Shown: piece after piece, positions 1 through 6,622 of the stretch
Layout: every line of letters starts with the position of its first letter
Position numbering within the stretch: the first letter of the stretch is position 1
Source: an uncultured Allobaculum sp.
Lineage (GTDB): Bacteria > Bacillota_I > Bacilli_A > Erysipelotrichales > Erysipelotrichaceae
Length of the DNA: 8,523 nt
Direction: 5' to 3'
NCBI GenBank assembly: GCA_910579655.1
Contig: CAJTVE010000096.1
Coordinates: 1-8,523 of the forward strand
The notes under the pieces: generated by a model
Seen by the model: the letters and a program-made list of their open reading frames with translations, nothing else
The model's database searches: none
What the model was told of the DNA's origin: nothing
Made by a program: the position numbers and the translations under genes

Positions 1-52
1 ACAAGGTGTGCCTGGCAACCCCAAGGTATTTGCAGGCTTGTGACGTCTTCAT
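1..52 (-). CDS. 5' fragment of a small HTH protein gene, outward-facing (excisionase/IS607 TnpA-like N-terminus)
   Basis: ATG at 52..50 on the minus strand, and the reading frame runs off the window after 17 codons (MKTSQACKYLGVARHTL). These codons are identical to the first 17 of the plus-strand fragment at 8453. The pattern S-Q-A-x-K-Y-L-G-V-x-R-x-T-L is the first part of the MerR/excisionase-type helix-turn-helix (HTH_17 class). That domain is found at the N-terminus of Xis proteins and of IS607-family serine transposases. Only the N-terminus is visible, so the catalytic part, if any, cannot be seen. The duplicated copy in inverted orientation favours a mobile-element gene over an ordinary regulator. 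A TGA at 57..55 closes any frame from upstream just before this start. Confidence 0.6.
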   Translation of the reverse strand, partial: MKTSQACKYLGVARHTL

Positions 53-64
53 TCTCATGAATTT

Positions 65-73
65 ATAATAACA
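65..73 (-). promoter_or_regulatory. Putative extended -10 for the left HTH gene
   Basis: TGTTATTAT on the minus strand fits an extended -10 (TG-N-TATTAT). It lies 12 nt upstream of the HTH start codon. It is one of the few blocks of the noncoding repeat conserved in both arms. A start about 7 nt downstream would leave a very short leader, and no Shine-Dalgarno sequence is visible, so translation would be weak or leaderless-like. No good -35 is seen. Confidence 0.35.
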
Positions 74-188
74 CATCTATATTCATAATGGACTGCTTTT
101 TCCTTAAAAACCCAATATAACCAACTGTTAAAATCCGTTTTACAATGACAGCCACCATTACACCGAATTCGCATATCCTCACCCAAAG

Positions 189-235
189 AAAAGGCAGTCA
201 CCTTCGAGATGTCCACTCGATCCTGACTGCCTTTT
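189..235 (-). terminator. Intrinsic terminator downstream of the rRNA methyltransferase gene (possibly bidirectional)
   Basis: A perfect 12-bp stem (189-200 with 224-235, AAAAGGCAGTCA/TGACTGCCTTTT) encloses a second 5-bp stem (204-208 with 216-220, TCGAG/CTCGA). T-rich sequence follows on either strand (TTTTCTTT on minus, TTTTCTTCT on plus), so it could stop transcription both ways. It lies about 145 nt beyond the stop codon at 379 and separates that gene from the outward HTH gene. Confidence 0.75.
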
Positions 236-302
236 CTTCTAGTTTGAAAGTCTGGTCTATCTACTTTCATTGCGGCAAGCGGCTGCAGGCCATGCTGTCT
301 TT

Positions 303-327
303 TTAGAACTGATCTTCTTAGAACTGA
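303..327. repeat. Short tandem repeat TTAGAACTGA, two copies at a 15-bp period
   Basis: TTAGAACTGA occurs at 303-312 and again at 318-327. It sits in the trailer between the methyltransferase stop codon and its terminator. No function is evident; replication slippage is a sufficient explanation. Confidence 0.6.
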
Positions 328-378
328 CCATTTTTTCCAGATCTTATTGGTTTTCTTCCTGAGCCGATGATTCTTCAG

Positions 379-1821
379 CTATTTTTTCTTCTGGGATTGA
401 AGATCCTCTTTGACAATCAAAGCCGCGCACTCCATCCCCGTGGTGTTGGGAAACATGTCAACCGGCTGAATCCGGGCAGCTCGATAGCCTTTCTTTTTAA
501 ACTCGCCAAGATCCCTGGCAAGCGTACGCGGATTGCAGGAAATATAGACCACTCGCTGCGGATTCAGGGCCGCAATATCCTCAATCCCCTGACTGGTCAT
601 GCCCTTGCGGGGCGGATCGACCAGAACGACATCTGCCAGCTTTGTATTCTGGTGAGCAAACTGGGTCGCATCCATGCAGATGAATTCTGCATTTTCAATA
701 TGGTTGCGCTTCTGATTTTCTCTGGCGTTTTCTACGGCTTCTGGCACGATCTCGACACCGGTGACATGGCCGGCTTTTCTGGCAGCCAGCAGACCAATCG
801 TTCCTGTTCCGGAATACAGTTCAATGACTTCATCTGTTTTTTTGAGGTCAGCCAGTTCCAGTGCCGTAGCATAGAGTACAGCCATCTGAGCAGGATTGAC
901 TTGGAAGAAGCTTTTAAAATGAAGCCGGATATCGAGATCCAGGCATTTTACATCCAGACTGTCACTTCCATATAAAACCGTATAGGGTTCATCAAGAATC
1001 ACGTTGTCGCTGCGTTTGTTTTCATTAAAGACTACGCTGGTAATCTTCGGAAAAGCAGCCACCATCTTTCTGGTGAGATCTTCCAGATCCATATTCTTCG
1101 CTCCGATAAAGACAACCTGTGCCTGATCGGTCTGATCGCTGTATCGGATAAACAGGTGGCGCAGATTCTGTGCCTGACGAACACTTAAATGATCCAGCAC
1201 CCATTTATAAATGGCATTGATCTCTTTAGACTGAATCCTGCATTCGTCAACGGGCACAATCTCATTGGTCCTGGCCCGATAAAAGCCGCCAACCACTTTT
1301 CCACCTTGAACGCCAATAGGAAACTGCGCTTTGTTGCGATAGTAATAGGGAGTCTCCATACCAAGTGGCGGCAGAACTTCAATTTGTGGATCGACTTTGC
1401 TAAACAGATCCTTCAGCTGCTTTTCTTTGTAGTCGAGCTGCTTATCATAGCGAAGATGCAAAAGTGCGCAGCCTCCGCATTTTCCCGCCTTTGCACAAAC
1501 TGGTTCTGTGCGGTCCGAACTCGTATGGATACGTTCGATCACTTTACCGATCGCATACGTTTTCTGTACTTTAATGATTCGAATCCGGGCTTTTTCATCC
1601 GGGAGCAGGTCTGAAACAAAAATCGTCATCCCATCATGATGTCCAATTCCAAATCCCTGATCGGACAGATCCGTACATTCGAGTTCAAATTCATCATTCT
1701 TTTTCATAGTATCAATCTTAACATCTGCGCGGATGAACAAACCGCATGTCCGCCTGTAAGATCCTTTCCTCTCTTCGACAGGACTTTTCTGTTTTCGCTT
1801 TTCAGTCTTTTCGTCTGTCAT
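379..1821 (-). CDS. rlmD: 23S rRNA (uracil-C5)-methyltransferase, RlmD/RlmCD family
   Basis: SAM-dependent enzyme that methylates C5 of uridine in 23S rRNA (U1939 for RlmD; Firmicute RlmCD enzymes also modify U747), acting in the cytoplasm during ribosome assembly. Seen in the 480 residues: a TRAM-like RNA-binding domain at about 40-95; four cysteines for a [4Fe-4S] cluster (C109, C115, C118, C194); FFQVNP at 305-310; the SAM loop ELYSGTGTIG at 334-343; DPPRKG at 402-407; the catalytic Cys in ISCNP (C429); and MECA with the general-base Glu (E464). All key residues are intact. The first 38 residues are a charged extension outside the family core. ATG at 1707 (residue 39, MKKNDEF) is a real alternative start, and neither start has a strong ribosome site. 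It is transcribed away from the exporter operon. Substrate position cannot be fixed from sequence, so the symbol is by family. Confidence 0.93.
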   Translation of the reverse strand: MTDEKTEKRKQKSPVEERKGSYRRTCGLFIRADVKIDTMKKNDEFELECTDLSDQGFGIGHHDGMTIFVSDLLPDEKARIRIIKVQKTYAIGKVIERIHTSSDRTEPVCAKAGKCGGCALLHLRYDKQLDYKEKQLKDLFSKVDPQIEVLPPLGMETPYYYRNKAQFPIGVQGGKVVGGFYRARTNEIVPVDECRIQSKEINAIYKWVLDHLSVRQAQNLRHLFIRYSDQTDQAQVVFIGAKNMDLEDLTRKMVAAFPKITSVVFNENKRSDNVILDEPYTVLYGSDSLDVKCLDLDIRLHFKSFFQVNPAQMAVLYATALELADLKKTDEVIELYSGTGTIGLLAARKAGHVTGVEIVPEAVENARENQKRNHIENAEFICMDATQFAHQNTKLADVVLVDPPRKGMTSQGIEDIAALNPQRVVYISCNPRTLARDLGEFKKKGYRAARIQPVDMFPNTTGMECAALIVKEDLQSQKKK

Positions 1822-1837
1822 TTCTGGAATTCATCTT

Positions 1838-1949
1838 TTATCCTTCGTTTTCTTCCTCCCCCGGCTCTTTTATCTTGTCCGTTTTGTTCTTCACCTGTCC
1901 TTTCAGGTCTGCCAGATCAAGAGAGCTGCTTTTCTTGCTCCCCTTTCAT
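1838..1949 (-). other. Possible small ORF upstream of rlmD, frameshifted as read
   Basis: ATG at 1949..1947 has a strong ribosome site (AAAGGAG, 1961..1955, 5 nt spacing), but the frame stops after 10 codons (MKGEQEKQLS). If one G of the GGGG run at 1943..1940 were absent, the frame would stay open for about 36 codons, giving a charged Lys/Glu-rich peptide ending at TAA 1840..1838, 16 nt before the rlmD start. It could be a small coupled gene broken by a frameshift, a leader peptide, or chance in purine-rich DNA. I do not recognise the peptide. Confidence 0.2.
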
Positions 1950-1994
1950 TTGAACTCCTTTCTGTTCTCCTGATTTCAGTTCTTGTCATTCATT

Positions 1995-2143
1995 TCAATC
2001 TTTCCTCTCCGGTTTTAGTCTGAACTGTCGTTGTCGTTTTTTATCCTTGTGGAATCTGATCTTGAAAATTTCCTTTTTCATTTTTGGATTTTTATTTTAT
2101 GAACAGCCGATTTCATTATTTTGATCATCCTGTCATAATCCAT
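1995..2143 (-). other. Two overlapping very short ORFs in the purine-rich leader (speculative)
   Basis: On the minus strand, ATG at 2143..2141 follows a GAGGTG and encodes 21 residues (MDYDRMIKIMKSAVHKIKIQ plus K). Its TGA overlaps the ATG (2081..2079) of a 28-codon basic ORF that ends at 1995, as an ATGA junction. The basic, Lys/Arg-rich composition is what random translation of A/G-rich DNA gives, so this is weak evidence. They could be leader peptides or remnants of a decayed gene. Confidence 0.12.
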
Positions 2144-2231
2144 TTCTACACCTCGAATCTGAATCAGATTTTTCTTGAATTCCCACCAAAATCTAGTGCA
2201 AGTTTTCAAAACAAAAGATCAGGAAACTGAA

Positions 2232-2260
2232 TTGACATAAATATATAGTTGATCAATAAT
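2232..2260 (+). promoter_or_regulatory. Sigma-A-type promoter of the marR-ABC exporter operon
   Basis: Perfect -35 TTGACA at 2232-2237, a 17-bp spacer, and -10-like AATAAT at 2255-2260. An overlapping TAATAT lies at 2257-2262. Transcription would begin near 2267, leaving about 165 nt of leader before the marR start codon. It is the only consensus-quality promoter in the window. Confidence 0.7.
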
Positions 2261-2287
2261 ATAGCAGTCTATTGTATAGCATTCTAT
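2249..2287. promoter_or_regulatory. Candidate MarR operator cluster overlapping the promoter -10 and start site
   Basis: TTGATCAA (2249-2256) is a perfect palindrome that runs into the -10. Just downstream, ATAGCAGTCTAT (2261-2272) and ATAGCATTCTAT (2276-2287) are near-identical direct repeats at a 15-bp period. Each is itself an ATAG-N4-CTAT dyad. MarR dimers typically bind AT-rich dyads of 15-20 bp over their own promoter, so the placement fits autorepression. Operator identity is inferred from position and symmetry only. Confidence 0.5.
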
Positions 2288-2431
2288 GGATCGACCTTTC
2301 TCCCTCTTCAATCCGGGATTGTCATGGAGATTTCTATGAGACTTCTGCAAGACTCCTTTTCGATCTGCGAAGCCAGAATGGCTCTGTTCCTGAATGCCAA
2401 TAGAAATTGTTGTGCAGAAAGGAGAAAAAAA

Positions 2432-2911
2432 ATGGAAGTCCCACCAAAGGGCGTTGGGTTTACCATCGGTCTGATCCAGCGGGCAACCAGGGCGCGCGTC
2501 AACCGTGTTGTACGCGAAGCCGATCTGACCAAGCCCCAGATGGATGTCATGCTCTTTCTCAAGCGAAGGGAAGAAAAAGGGCAGCGTGTCATTCAGCGTG
2601 ATCTGGAAAATTATTTTCAGATTACCAACCCCACTGTTTCCAGCATGATCAGCCGCCTTGAGGCCAAAGATCTGATCGAGCGGGTCAGTGATCCTCATGA
2701 TCGCCGAATTCGCCAGATCATTCTGACACCCAAAGCCAAAGATTTGATCGCCCGCTTTAACGACACCATTCAGAAAGTCGAAGGAACGATGCTGGAAGGT
2801 ATCAGCGTGCAGGAGCTCGAACAAGGAAAAGCATTTTTAGAAAAGATCCTGCACAATTTACAAAGTAAGGAGGAAGATAAACTTGATTGCCACTCTTGCC
2901 AAACAGATTAA
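2432..2911 (+). CDS. MarR-family winged-helix transcriptional regulator
   Basis: 159-residue DNA-binding protein, the usual MarR size. Residues about 55-99 form the winged helix: recognition helix near ITNPTVSSMISRLEAK, then the wing with the family's D-x-x-D-R-R signature (DPHDRR, 87-92) and a beta strand RQIILT. Long helices on both sides make the dimer interface. The start is set by AAAGGAG at 2418-2424, 7 nt before the ATG. The frame is open 61 codons further upstream, but that part has no ribosome site and no MarR similarity. Its last 29 bp overlap the first exporter gene, so the two are translationally coupled. By context it probably represses this operon and is released by a ligand related to the exporter's substrate. 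Ligand unknown. Confidence 0.92.
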   Translation: MEVPPKGVGFTIGLIQRATRARVNRVVREADLTKPQMDVMLFLKRREEKGQRVIQRDLENYFQITNPTVSSMISRLEAKDLIERVSDPHDRRIRQIILTPKAKDLIARFNDTIQKVEGTMLEGISVQELEQGKAFLEKILHNLQSKEEDKLDCHSCQTD

Positions 2912-4625
2912 GCAATACAAGCGTGAAACGATTCTCACCCCGATTCTTGTTTCACTCGAAGTCCTCTTTGACATTCTGATCCCCTTCTTTATGTCAAAGA
3001 TTGTCGATGAGGGAATTACCCCTGGCAACATGAACAATGTCTGGCTGTATTCAGGCCTGATGATGGCCTGTGCCATTGCTGCGCTCATCTGTGGCGCTCT
3101 GTCTGGAAAATATGCAGCGATTGCTTCTGCCGGATTTGCCAAAAACCTTCGGGAAGCTGAATTTCATAACATTCAGAATTTCTCGTTTTCCAATATCGAT
3201 GAATATTCAACCGGTGGTCTGATCACCCGTCTGACCACTGATGTGACCAACGTTCAGAACTCTTTCCAGATGATTATCCGCGTCGCTGTCCGTGCACCGC
3301 TCAACTTCTTAATGGCTTTGATCATGGTCATGTATCTGAGTTCGACGATCGGCTTATGGCTGCTGGGCATTATTGCGATCCTGGCCATTGCGATTGGAAC
3401 CCTGATCACCAAAGCAGGTCCTGTCTTCAACAAGATGTTCAAGATGTATGACCGCCTTAACGAAGAAATCCAGGAAAACATCACCGGAATCCGGCCGGTC
3501 AAATCCTTCGTTCGTGAGGAATATGAAATCAATCGTTTCAACGAACGAAGCAACGATATTTACAAAGTCAATCGCAAAGCTGAACTGCTGATGATCCTCA
3601 ACCAGCCTCTCATGCAGGCAGCGGTTTACAGCTGTATTCTGCTGATTGCCTGGATCGGGGCGCATCTGATTGTCGATGGCTCCATGGAAGTCGGTGTGCT
3701 GTTCTCGTTATTCTCCTATGTCATGAACCTTCTGATGTCCTTGATGATGTTCTCCATGATTCTGGTTATGGTCACCATGTCGGCGGCCAGCGCCAAGCGA
3801 ATTACCGAAGTCATCAACCAGGTTTCTTATCTGGAGTCCCCCAAAGATGGCGTCAAAGAGGTGAAAGATGGATCGATTGAATTCGATCATGTGTATTTCA
3901 ACTATGCCGAACAGGTCGATGGTCACTATGTCCTGCGTGATATCAACTTCTCTTTGCCTTCGGGTACAACCTTAGGTATTCTTGGCGGAACTGGTTCTTC
4001 CAAGTCTTCTCTGGTCAGCCTGATTCCGCGTCTGTACGATGTCACAAAAGGCTCCGTCAAAGTTGGCGGGATTGATGTGCGCGAATATGATCTAAAAACC
4101 CTGCGTGACAGTGTGGCCATGGTTCTTCAGAAAAACGTTCTGTTCTCTGGCTCTATCAAAGAAAATATGCGCTGGGGTGATGAAGTGGCGAGTGATGAAG
4201 AAATTGTGGAGGCCTGCAGACTGGCACAGGCGGATGAATTCATCTCCCGCATGCCAAAAGGCTACGACACCTATATTGAACAGGGTGGAACCAACGTTTC
4301 CGGTGGTCAGCGTCAGCGTCTGACGATTGCCAGAGCTCTGCTCAAAAAGCCGAAAATCCTGATTCTGGATGATTCGACTTCTGCTGTTGATACCAAGACG
4401 GACTACCTGATCCGTGAAGCCTTCAAAACGAAGATCCCAAATACAACGAAGATCATCATCTCGCAGCGCGTTTCCTCTTTACAGGATGCGGATCAGATCA
4501 TGGTTCTTGACCGCGGTCATCTGATTGCGATGGGAACCCATGATGAACTGCTCAAAACCAATGAGATCTACCGCACAACGTGGCAGGCTCAGCAGAAAGG
4601 AGACGACGACGATGCCAGGGCCTAA
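2883..4625 (+). CDS. ABC exporter half-transporter, degenerate-site subunit (BmrC/LmrC/TM287-like)
   Basis: 580-residue membrane ATPase with the order TMD-NBD: six predicted helices within residues 17-300, nucleotide-binding domain about 331-575. Motifs: Walker A GGTGSSKSS (368-376, K374), Q-loop Q416, canonical signature VSGGQ (472-476), Walker B ILILDD (492-497) and H-loop segment SQR (527-529). Two catalytic positions are changed: D497 replaces the catalytic Glu and Q528 replaces the switch His. This is the hallmark of the non-hydrolysing half of heterodimeric exporters. Its partner is the next gene, 14 bp overlapping. The start is TTG at 2883, chosen because AAGGAGG at 2867-2873 sits 9 nt upstream and the next residues (IATLAKQIKQYK) match the family's N-terminal amphipathic helix. 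It likely exports drugs or lipophilic compounds. The C-terminus is acidic (GDDDDARA), encoded by the sequence that also forms the next gene's leader. Confidence 0.93.
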   Translation: MIATLAKQIKQYKRETILTPILVSLEVLFDILIPFFMSKIVDEGITPGNMNNVWLYSGLMMACAIAALICGALSGKYAAIASAGFAKNLREAEFHNIQNFSFSNIDEYSTGGLITRLTTDVTNVQNSFQMIIRVAVRAPLNFLMALIMVMYLSSTIGLWLLGIIAILAIAIGTLITKAGPVFNKMFKMYDRLNEEIQENITGIRPVKSFVREEYEINRFNERSNDIYKVNRKAELLMILNQPLMQAAVYSCILLIAWIGAHLIVDGSMEVGVLFSLFSYVMNLLMSLMMFSMILVMVTMSAASAKRITEVINQVSYLESPKDGVKEVKDGSIEFDHVYFNYAEQVDGHYVLRDINFSLPSGTTLGILGGTGSSKSSLVSLIPRLYDVTKGSVKVGGIDVREYDLKTLRDSVAMVLQKNVLFSGSIKENMRWGDEVASDEEIVEACRLAQADEFISRMPKGYDTYIEQGGTNVSGGQRQRLTIARALLKKPKILILDDSTSAVDTKTDYLIREAFKTKIPNTTKIIISQRVSSLQDADQIMVLDRGHLIAMGTHDELLKTNEIYRTTWQAQQKGDDDDARA

Positions 4626-6516
4626 TTCCATGCCAAAAGGACCCATGCCTGCTGGAAAGCCAAAGCTCAATCCAGCCGGTCTGGGCCGTCTGTTCAAGAT
4701 GATCTGGAAAGATTACAAGTGGTCTGTTCTTCTCATCGCCGTTCTGATCTGTGCTTCTGCGTTTGCCAACGTCTATGGCAATACCTTCCAGCAGTCGCTG
4801 ATTGACGATTACATTACTCCGATGCTTCAAACTGGCAGCCATGACTTCACTCCGCTGCTTCAGGCCATCAGCCAGCTGATCATGATTTATCTGATTGGGA
4901 TTGTCTCCACCTATACCTGGAACCGGATGATGGTCCGTATTTCTCTGGGAACCCTGAATAATGTGCGTGAACGTCTGTTCCGTCACATGGAATCCCTGCC
5001 AATCCGCTACTTTGATACCCATGCCCATGGGGATATCATGTCGGTCTACACCAATGATACAGATACCCTGCGGCAGATGATTTCGCAGTCAATTCCACAG
5101 GTTTTCTCCAGTGTGGTTTCCATTTTGATGGTTGTCATTGCCATGATCTCCATGTCGTGGATTCTGGCGATTATTACCTTCATCTTTGCCATCTGCATGT
5201 TAATGATTGCCCGCACCATCACCCACCACTCTGGCCGCTACTTCCGTGACCAGCAGGCTCAGCTTGGTAAAGTCAACGGCTACATTGAAGAAATGATGGA
5301 AGGCACCCGCGTTGTCAAAGTCTTCAATCATGAACAGGCTGTTGAAGAAGAATTTGCCCGCCTGAACGAAAATCTGTTCCAGGCTTCCAGCAAAGCCAAT
5401 ATTTTTGCGAATATTTTGATGCCAGTGTGCATGAACTTTGGCTATATCTCCTATGTCGTCTGCGCTCTGGCAGGTGCCTACTTTACCATTCATGGGATGT
5501 TTGGCATGACCATCGGTACAATCTCGGCCATGCTTTCCTTAAACAAAGCCTTCAACAACCCAATCACCCAGATCTCCCAGCAGATCAATGCGGTCGTTAT
5601 GGCTCAGGCTGGTGCTGCGCGTATCTTCGCTTTAATGGATGAACCCTCCGAAACCGATCAGGGCGTTGTGACTCTGGTCCGGGCCAGAGAAGAAAACGGC
5701 AAATGGGTTGAATCCCAGGAATACACAGGTCACTGGTGCTGGAAGCACCCGCGTCCAGAAGGACACTTTGAAATGGTTCCTTTACGCGGTGACGTGATTT
5801 TTGATGACGTGACTTTCGGCTACGTTCCTGAGAAGACGGTTTTGCACGACATCGACCTCTATGCCCATGCCGGTCAGAAAATCGCGCTGGTTGGAGCAAC
5901 CGGTGCTGGCAAAACAACCATCACCAACCTGGTCAACCGCTTCTATGACATCAATAAAGGATCCATCACGTACGATGGCATCAATATTGAACTGATCAAA
6001 AAACCAGACCTGCGTCGTTCACTGGGCGTGGTTTTACAGGATACGCAGCTGTTCTCCGGAACCATTATGGATAACATCCGTTTTGGTAAACTGGATGCCA
6101 CCGATGAGCAATGTATTGAAGCGGCTAAACTGGCTCGTGCCGATAGCTTTATCAACCACCTTGAAAATGGCTATAATACGTATATCCATGCTAATGGTGA
6201 ATCCCTTTCTCAGGGTCAGCGCCAGCTGCTGGCCATTGCCCGAGCTGCCGTTGCCAATCCCCCAGTTCTGATTCTGGATGAAGCAACCTCCAGTATCGAT
6301 ACCCGCACTGAACGTCTGGTTCAGGAAGGAATGGACGAGCTGATGAAAGGGCGTACCGTCTTTGTCATTGCGCATCGTCTGTCGACCATCATGAACTCCG
6401 ATGCGATCATGGTTCTCGATCAGGGCCGCATTATCGAACGCGGCAACCACGATTCACTGATCAAGAAACAAGGCGTATACTATCAGCTGTATACGGGCGC
6501 TCTGGAAATGGATTAA
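4612..6516 (+). CDS. ABC exporter half-transporter, catalytically competent subunit (BmrD/LmrD/TM288-like)
   Basis: 634-residue TMD-NBD membrane ATPase that pairs with the preceding gene product. Six predicted helices lie between about 36 and 320; the NBD covers about 393-625. Walker A GATGAGKTT (428-436, K434), Q-loop Q476, Walker B VLILDE with catalytic E557, and H588 in AHR are all canonical. The signature is LSQGQ (532-536) instead of LSGGQ. That change belongs to the degenerate ATP site formed with the partner's Walker motifs, so the pair is internally consistent. A roughly 45-residue insert (about 350-395, containing GHWCWKHPRPEG) joins TMD and NBD. The N-terminus is Met/Pro/Gly-rich. 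The start is ATG 4612 with AAAGGAG at 4596-4602; the open frame upstream lies over the partner gene and is not used. Likely substrate: hydrophobic drugs; not determinable from sequence. Confidence 0.94.
   Translation: MPGPNSMPKGPMPAGKPKLNPAGLGRLFKMIWKDYKWSVLLIAVLICASAFANVYGNTFQQSLIDDYITPMLQTGSHDFTPLLQAISQLIMIYLIGIVSTYTWNRMMVRISLGTLNNVRERLFRHMESLPIRYFDTHAHGDIMSVYTNDTDTLRQMISQSIPQVFSSVVSILMVVIAMISMSWILAIITFIFAICMLMIARTITHHSGRYFRDQQAQLGKVNGYIEEMMEGTRVVKVFNHEQAVEEEFARLNENLFQASSKANIFANILMPVCMNFGYISYVVCALAGAYFTIHGMFGMTIGTISAMLSLNKAFNNPITQISQQINAVVMAQAGAARIFALMDEPSETDQGVVTLVRAREENGKWVESQEYTGHWCWKHPRPEGHFEMVPLRGDVIFDDVTFGYVPEKTVLHDIDLYAHAGQKIALVGATGAGKTTITNLVNRFYDINKGSITYDGINIELIKKPDLRRSLGVVLQDTQLFSGTIMDNIRFGKLDATDEQCIEAAKLARADSFINHLENGYNTYIHANGESLSQGQRQLLAIARAAVANPPVLILDEATSSIDTRTERLVQEGMDELMKGRTVFVIAHRLSTIMNSDAIMVLDQGRIIERGNHDSLIKKQGVYYQLYTGALEMD
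6474..6495. repeat. CGTATAC / GTATACG inverted repeat at the 3' end of the exporter gene
   Basis: CGTATAC (6474-6480) and GTATACG (6489-6495) are separated by 8 nt inside the last codons of the second ABC gene. The same CGTATACG core reappears as a palindrome at 6597-6606. It could be a small hairpin or a protein site; it may also be chance. Confidence 0.35.
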
Positions 6517-6563
6517 TCCCGATTTCCCATCGTTTCTGGTCTTTTTCAAATTTAAATCCAGCC

Positions 6564-6596
6564 AATCCACCTTCTGGAAACAGGGGTGGATTTTTT
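6564..6596 (+). terminator. Intrinsic terminator of the marR-ABC operon
   Basis: An 8-bp stem AATCCACC (6564-6571) / GGTGGATT (6585-6592) with a 13-nt loop runs into six T residues (6591-6596). It lies 48 nt beyond the stop of the second ABC gene and closes that operon. Confidence 0.85.
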
Positions 6597-6606
6597 GCGT
6601 ATACGC
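6597..6606. promoter_or_regulatory. 10-bp perfect palindrome GCGTATACGC between terminator and next gene
   Basis: The palindrome directly follows the terminator T-tract and lies 4 nt before the GGAGG ribosome site of the ArdC-like gene. It could be an operator or mRNA structure controlling that gene. No -35/-10 pair fits in the 106-bp gap, so the ArdC-like gene may depend on read-through or on a promoter inside the upstream gene. Confidence 0.25.
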
Positions 6607-6622
6607 CATTGGAGGATCTCTT

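Larger units (their letters stand above)
1..138 (-). repeat. Left arm of a 138-bp inverted repeat (end of a probable mobile element)
   Basis: Read on the minus strand, this segment matches 8367-8504 on the plus strand without gaps; by hand count about 125 of 138 positions agree. Position p here pairs with 8505-p on the right. The match is perfect over 1-55, which includes the start of an HTH gene, and over the outermost 34 bp or so (105-138). The 13 differences all fall in the noncoding part between them. Similarity stops abruptly at 138/139, as expected at an element end. The window edge cuts the other side, so the full element length is unknown. Confidence 0.9.
1822..2231. other. Intergenic region, purine-rich on the minus strand, no convincing gene
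   Basis: About 410 bp between the divergent methyltransferase and marR promoter. The plus strand is strikingly T/C-rich over 1840-2100, so the minus-strand transcript would be an A/G-rich leader for the methyltransferase gene. I find no good -35/-10 pair for that gene. On the minus strand several ribosome-site-like purine runs precede very short ORFs, listed separately at low confidence. Nothing else (RNA gene, terminator, riboswitch-like structure) is recognisable here. Confidence 0.6.

Noticed and set aside
55..270. 71-codon minus-strand ORF ending 2 nt before the left HTH start
   Set aside because: It runs straight through the terminator hairpin (189-235) and across the repeat boundary, has no good ribosome site, and the corresponding frame is not conserved in the right arm.
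367..1614. Plus-strand ORFs of 202 and 141 codons opposite rlmD
   Set aside because: They are antisense shadows of a gene with complete catalytic motifs; they have no ribosome site or recognisable domain.
2249..2431. N-terminal extension of marR by 61 codons
   Set aside because: It would start inside the promoter, lacks a ribosome site and has no MarR-like sequence, while ATG 2432 has AAAGGAG at ideal spacing.
2219..2824. 201-codon minus-strand ORF opposite marR
   Set aside because: Shadow of marR on the opposite strand, with no family features.
4525..4611. Upstream start for the second ABC subunit
   Set aside because: It overlaps the first subunit's coding end and has no ribosome site; ATG 4612 has AAAGGAG 9 nt upstream.
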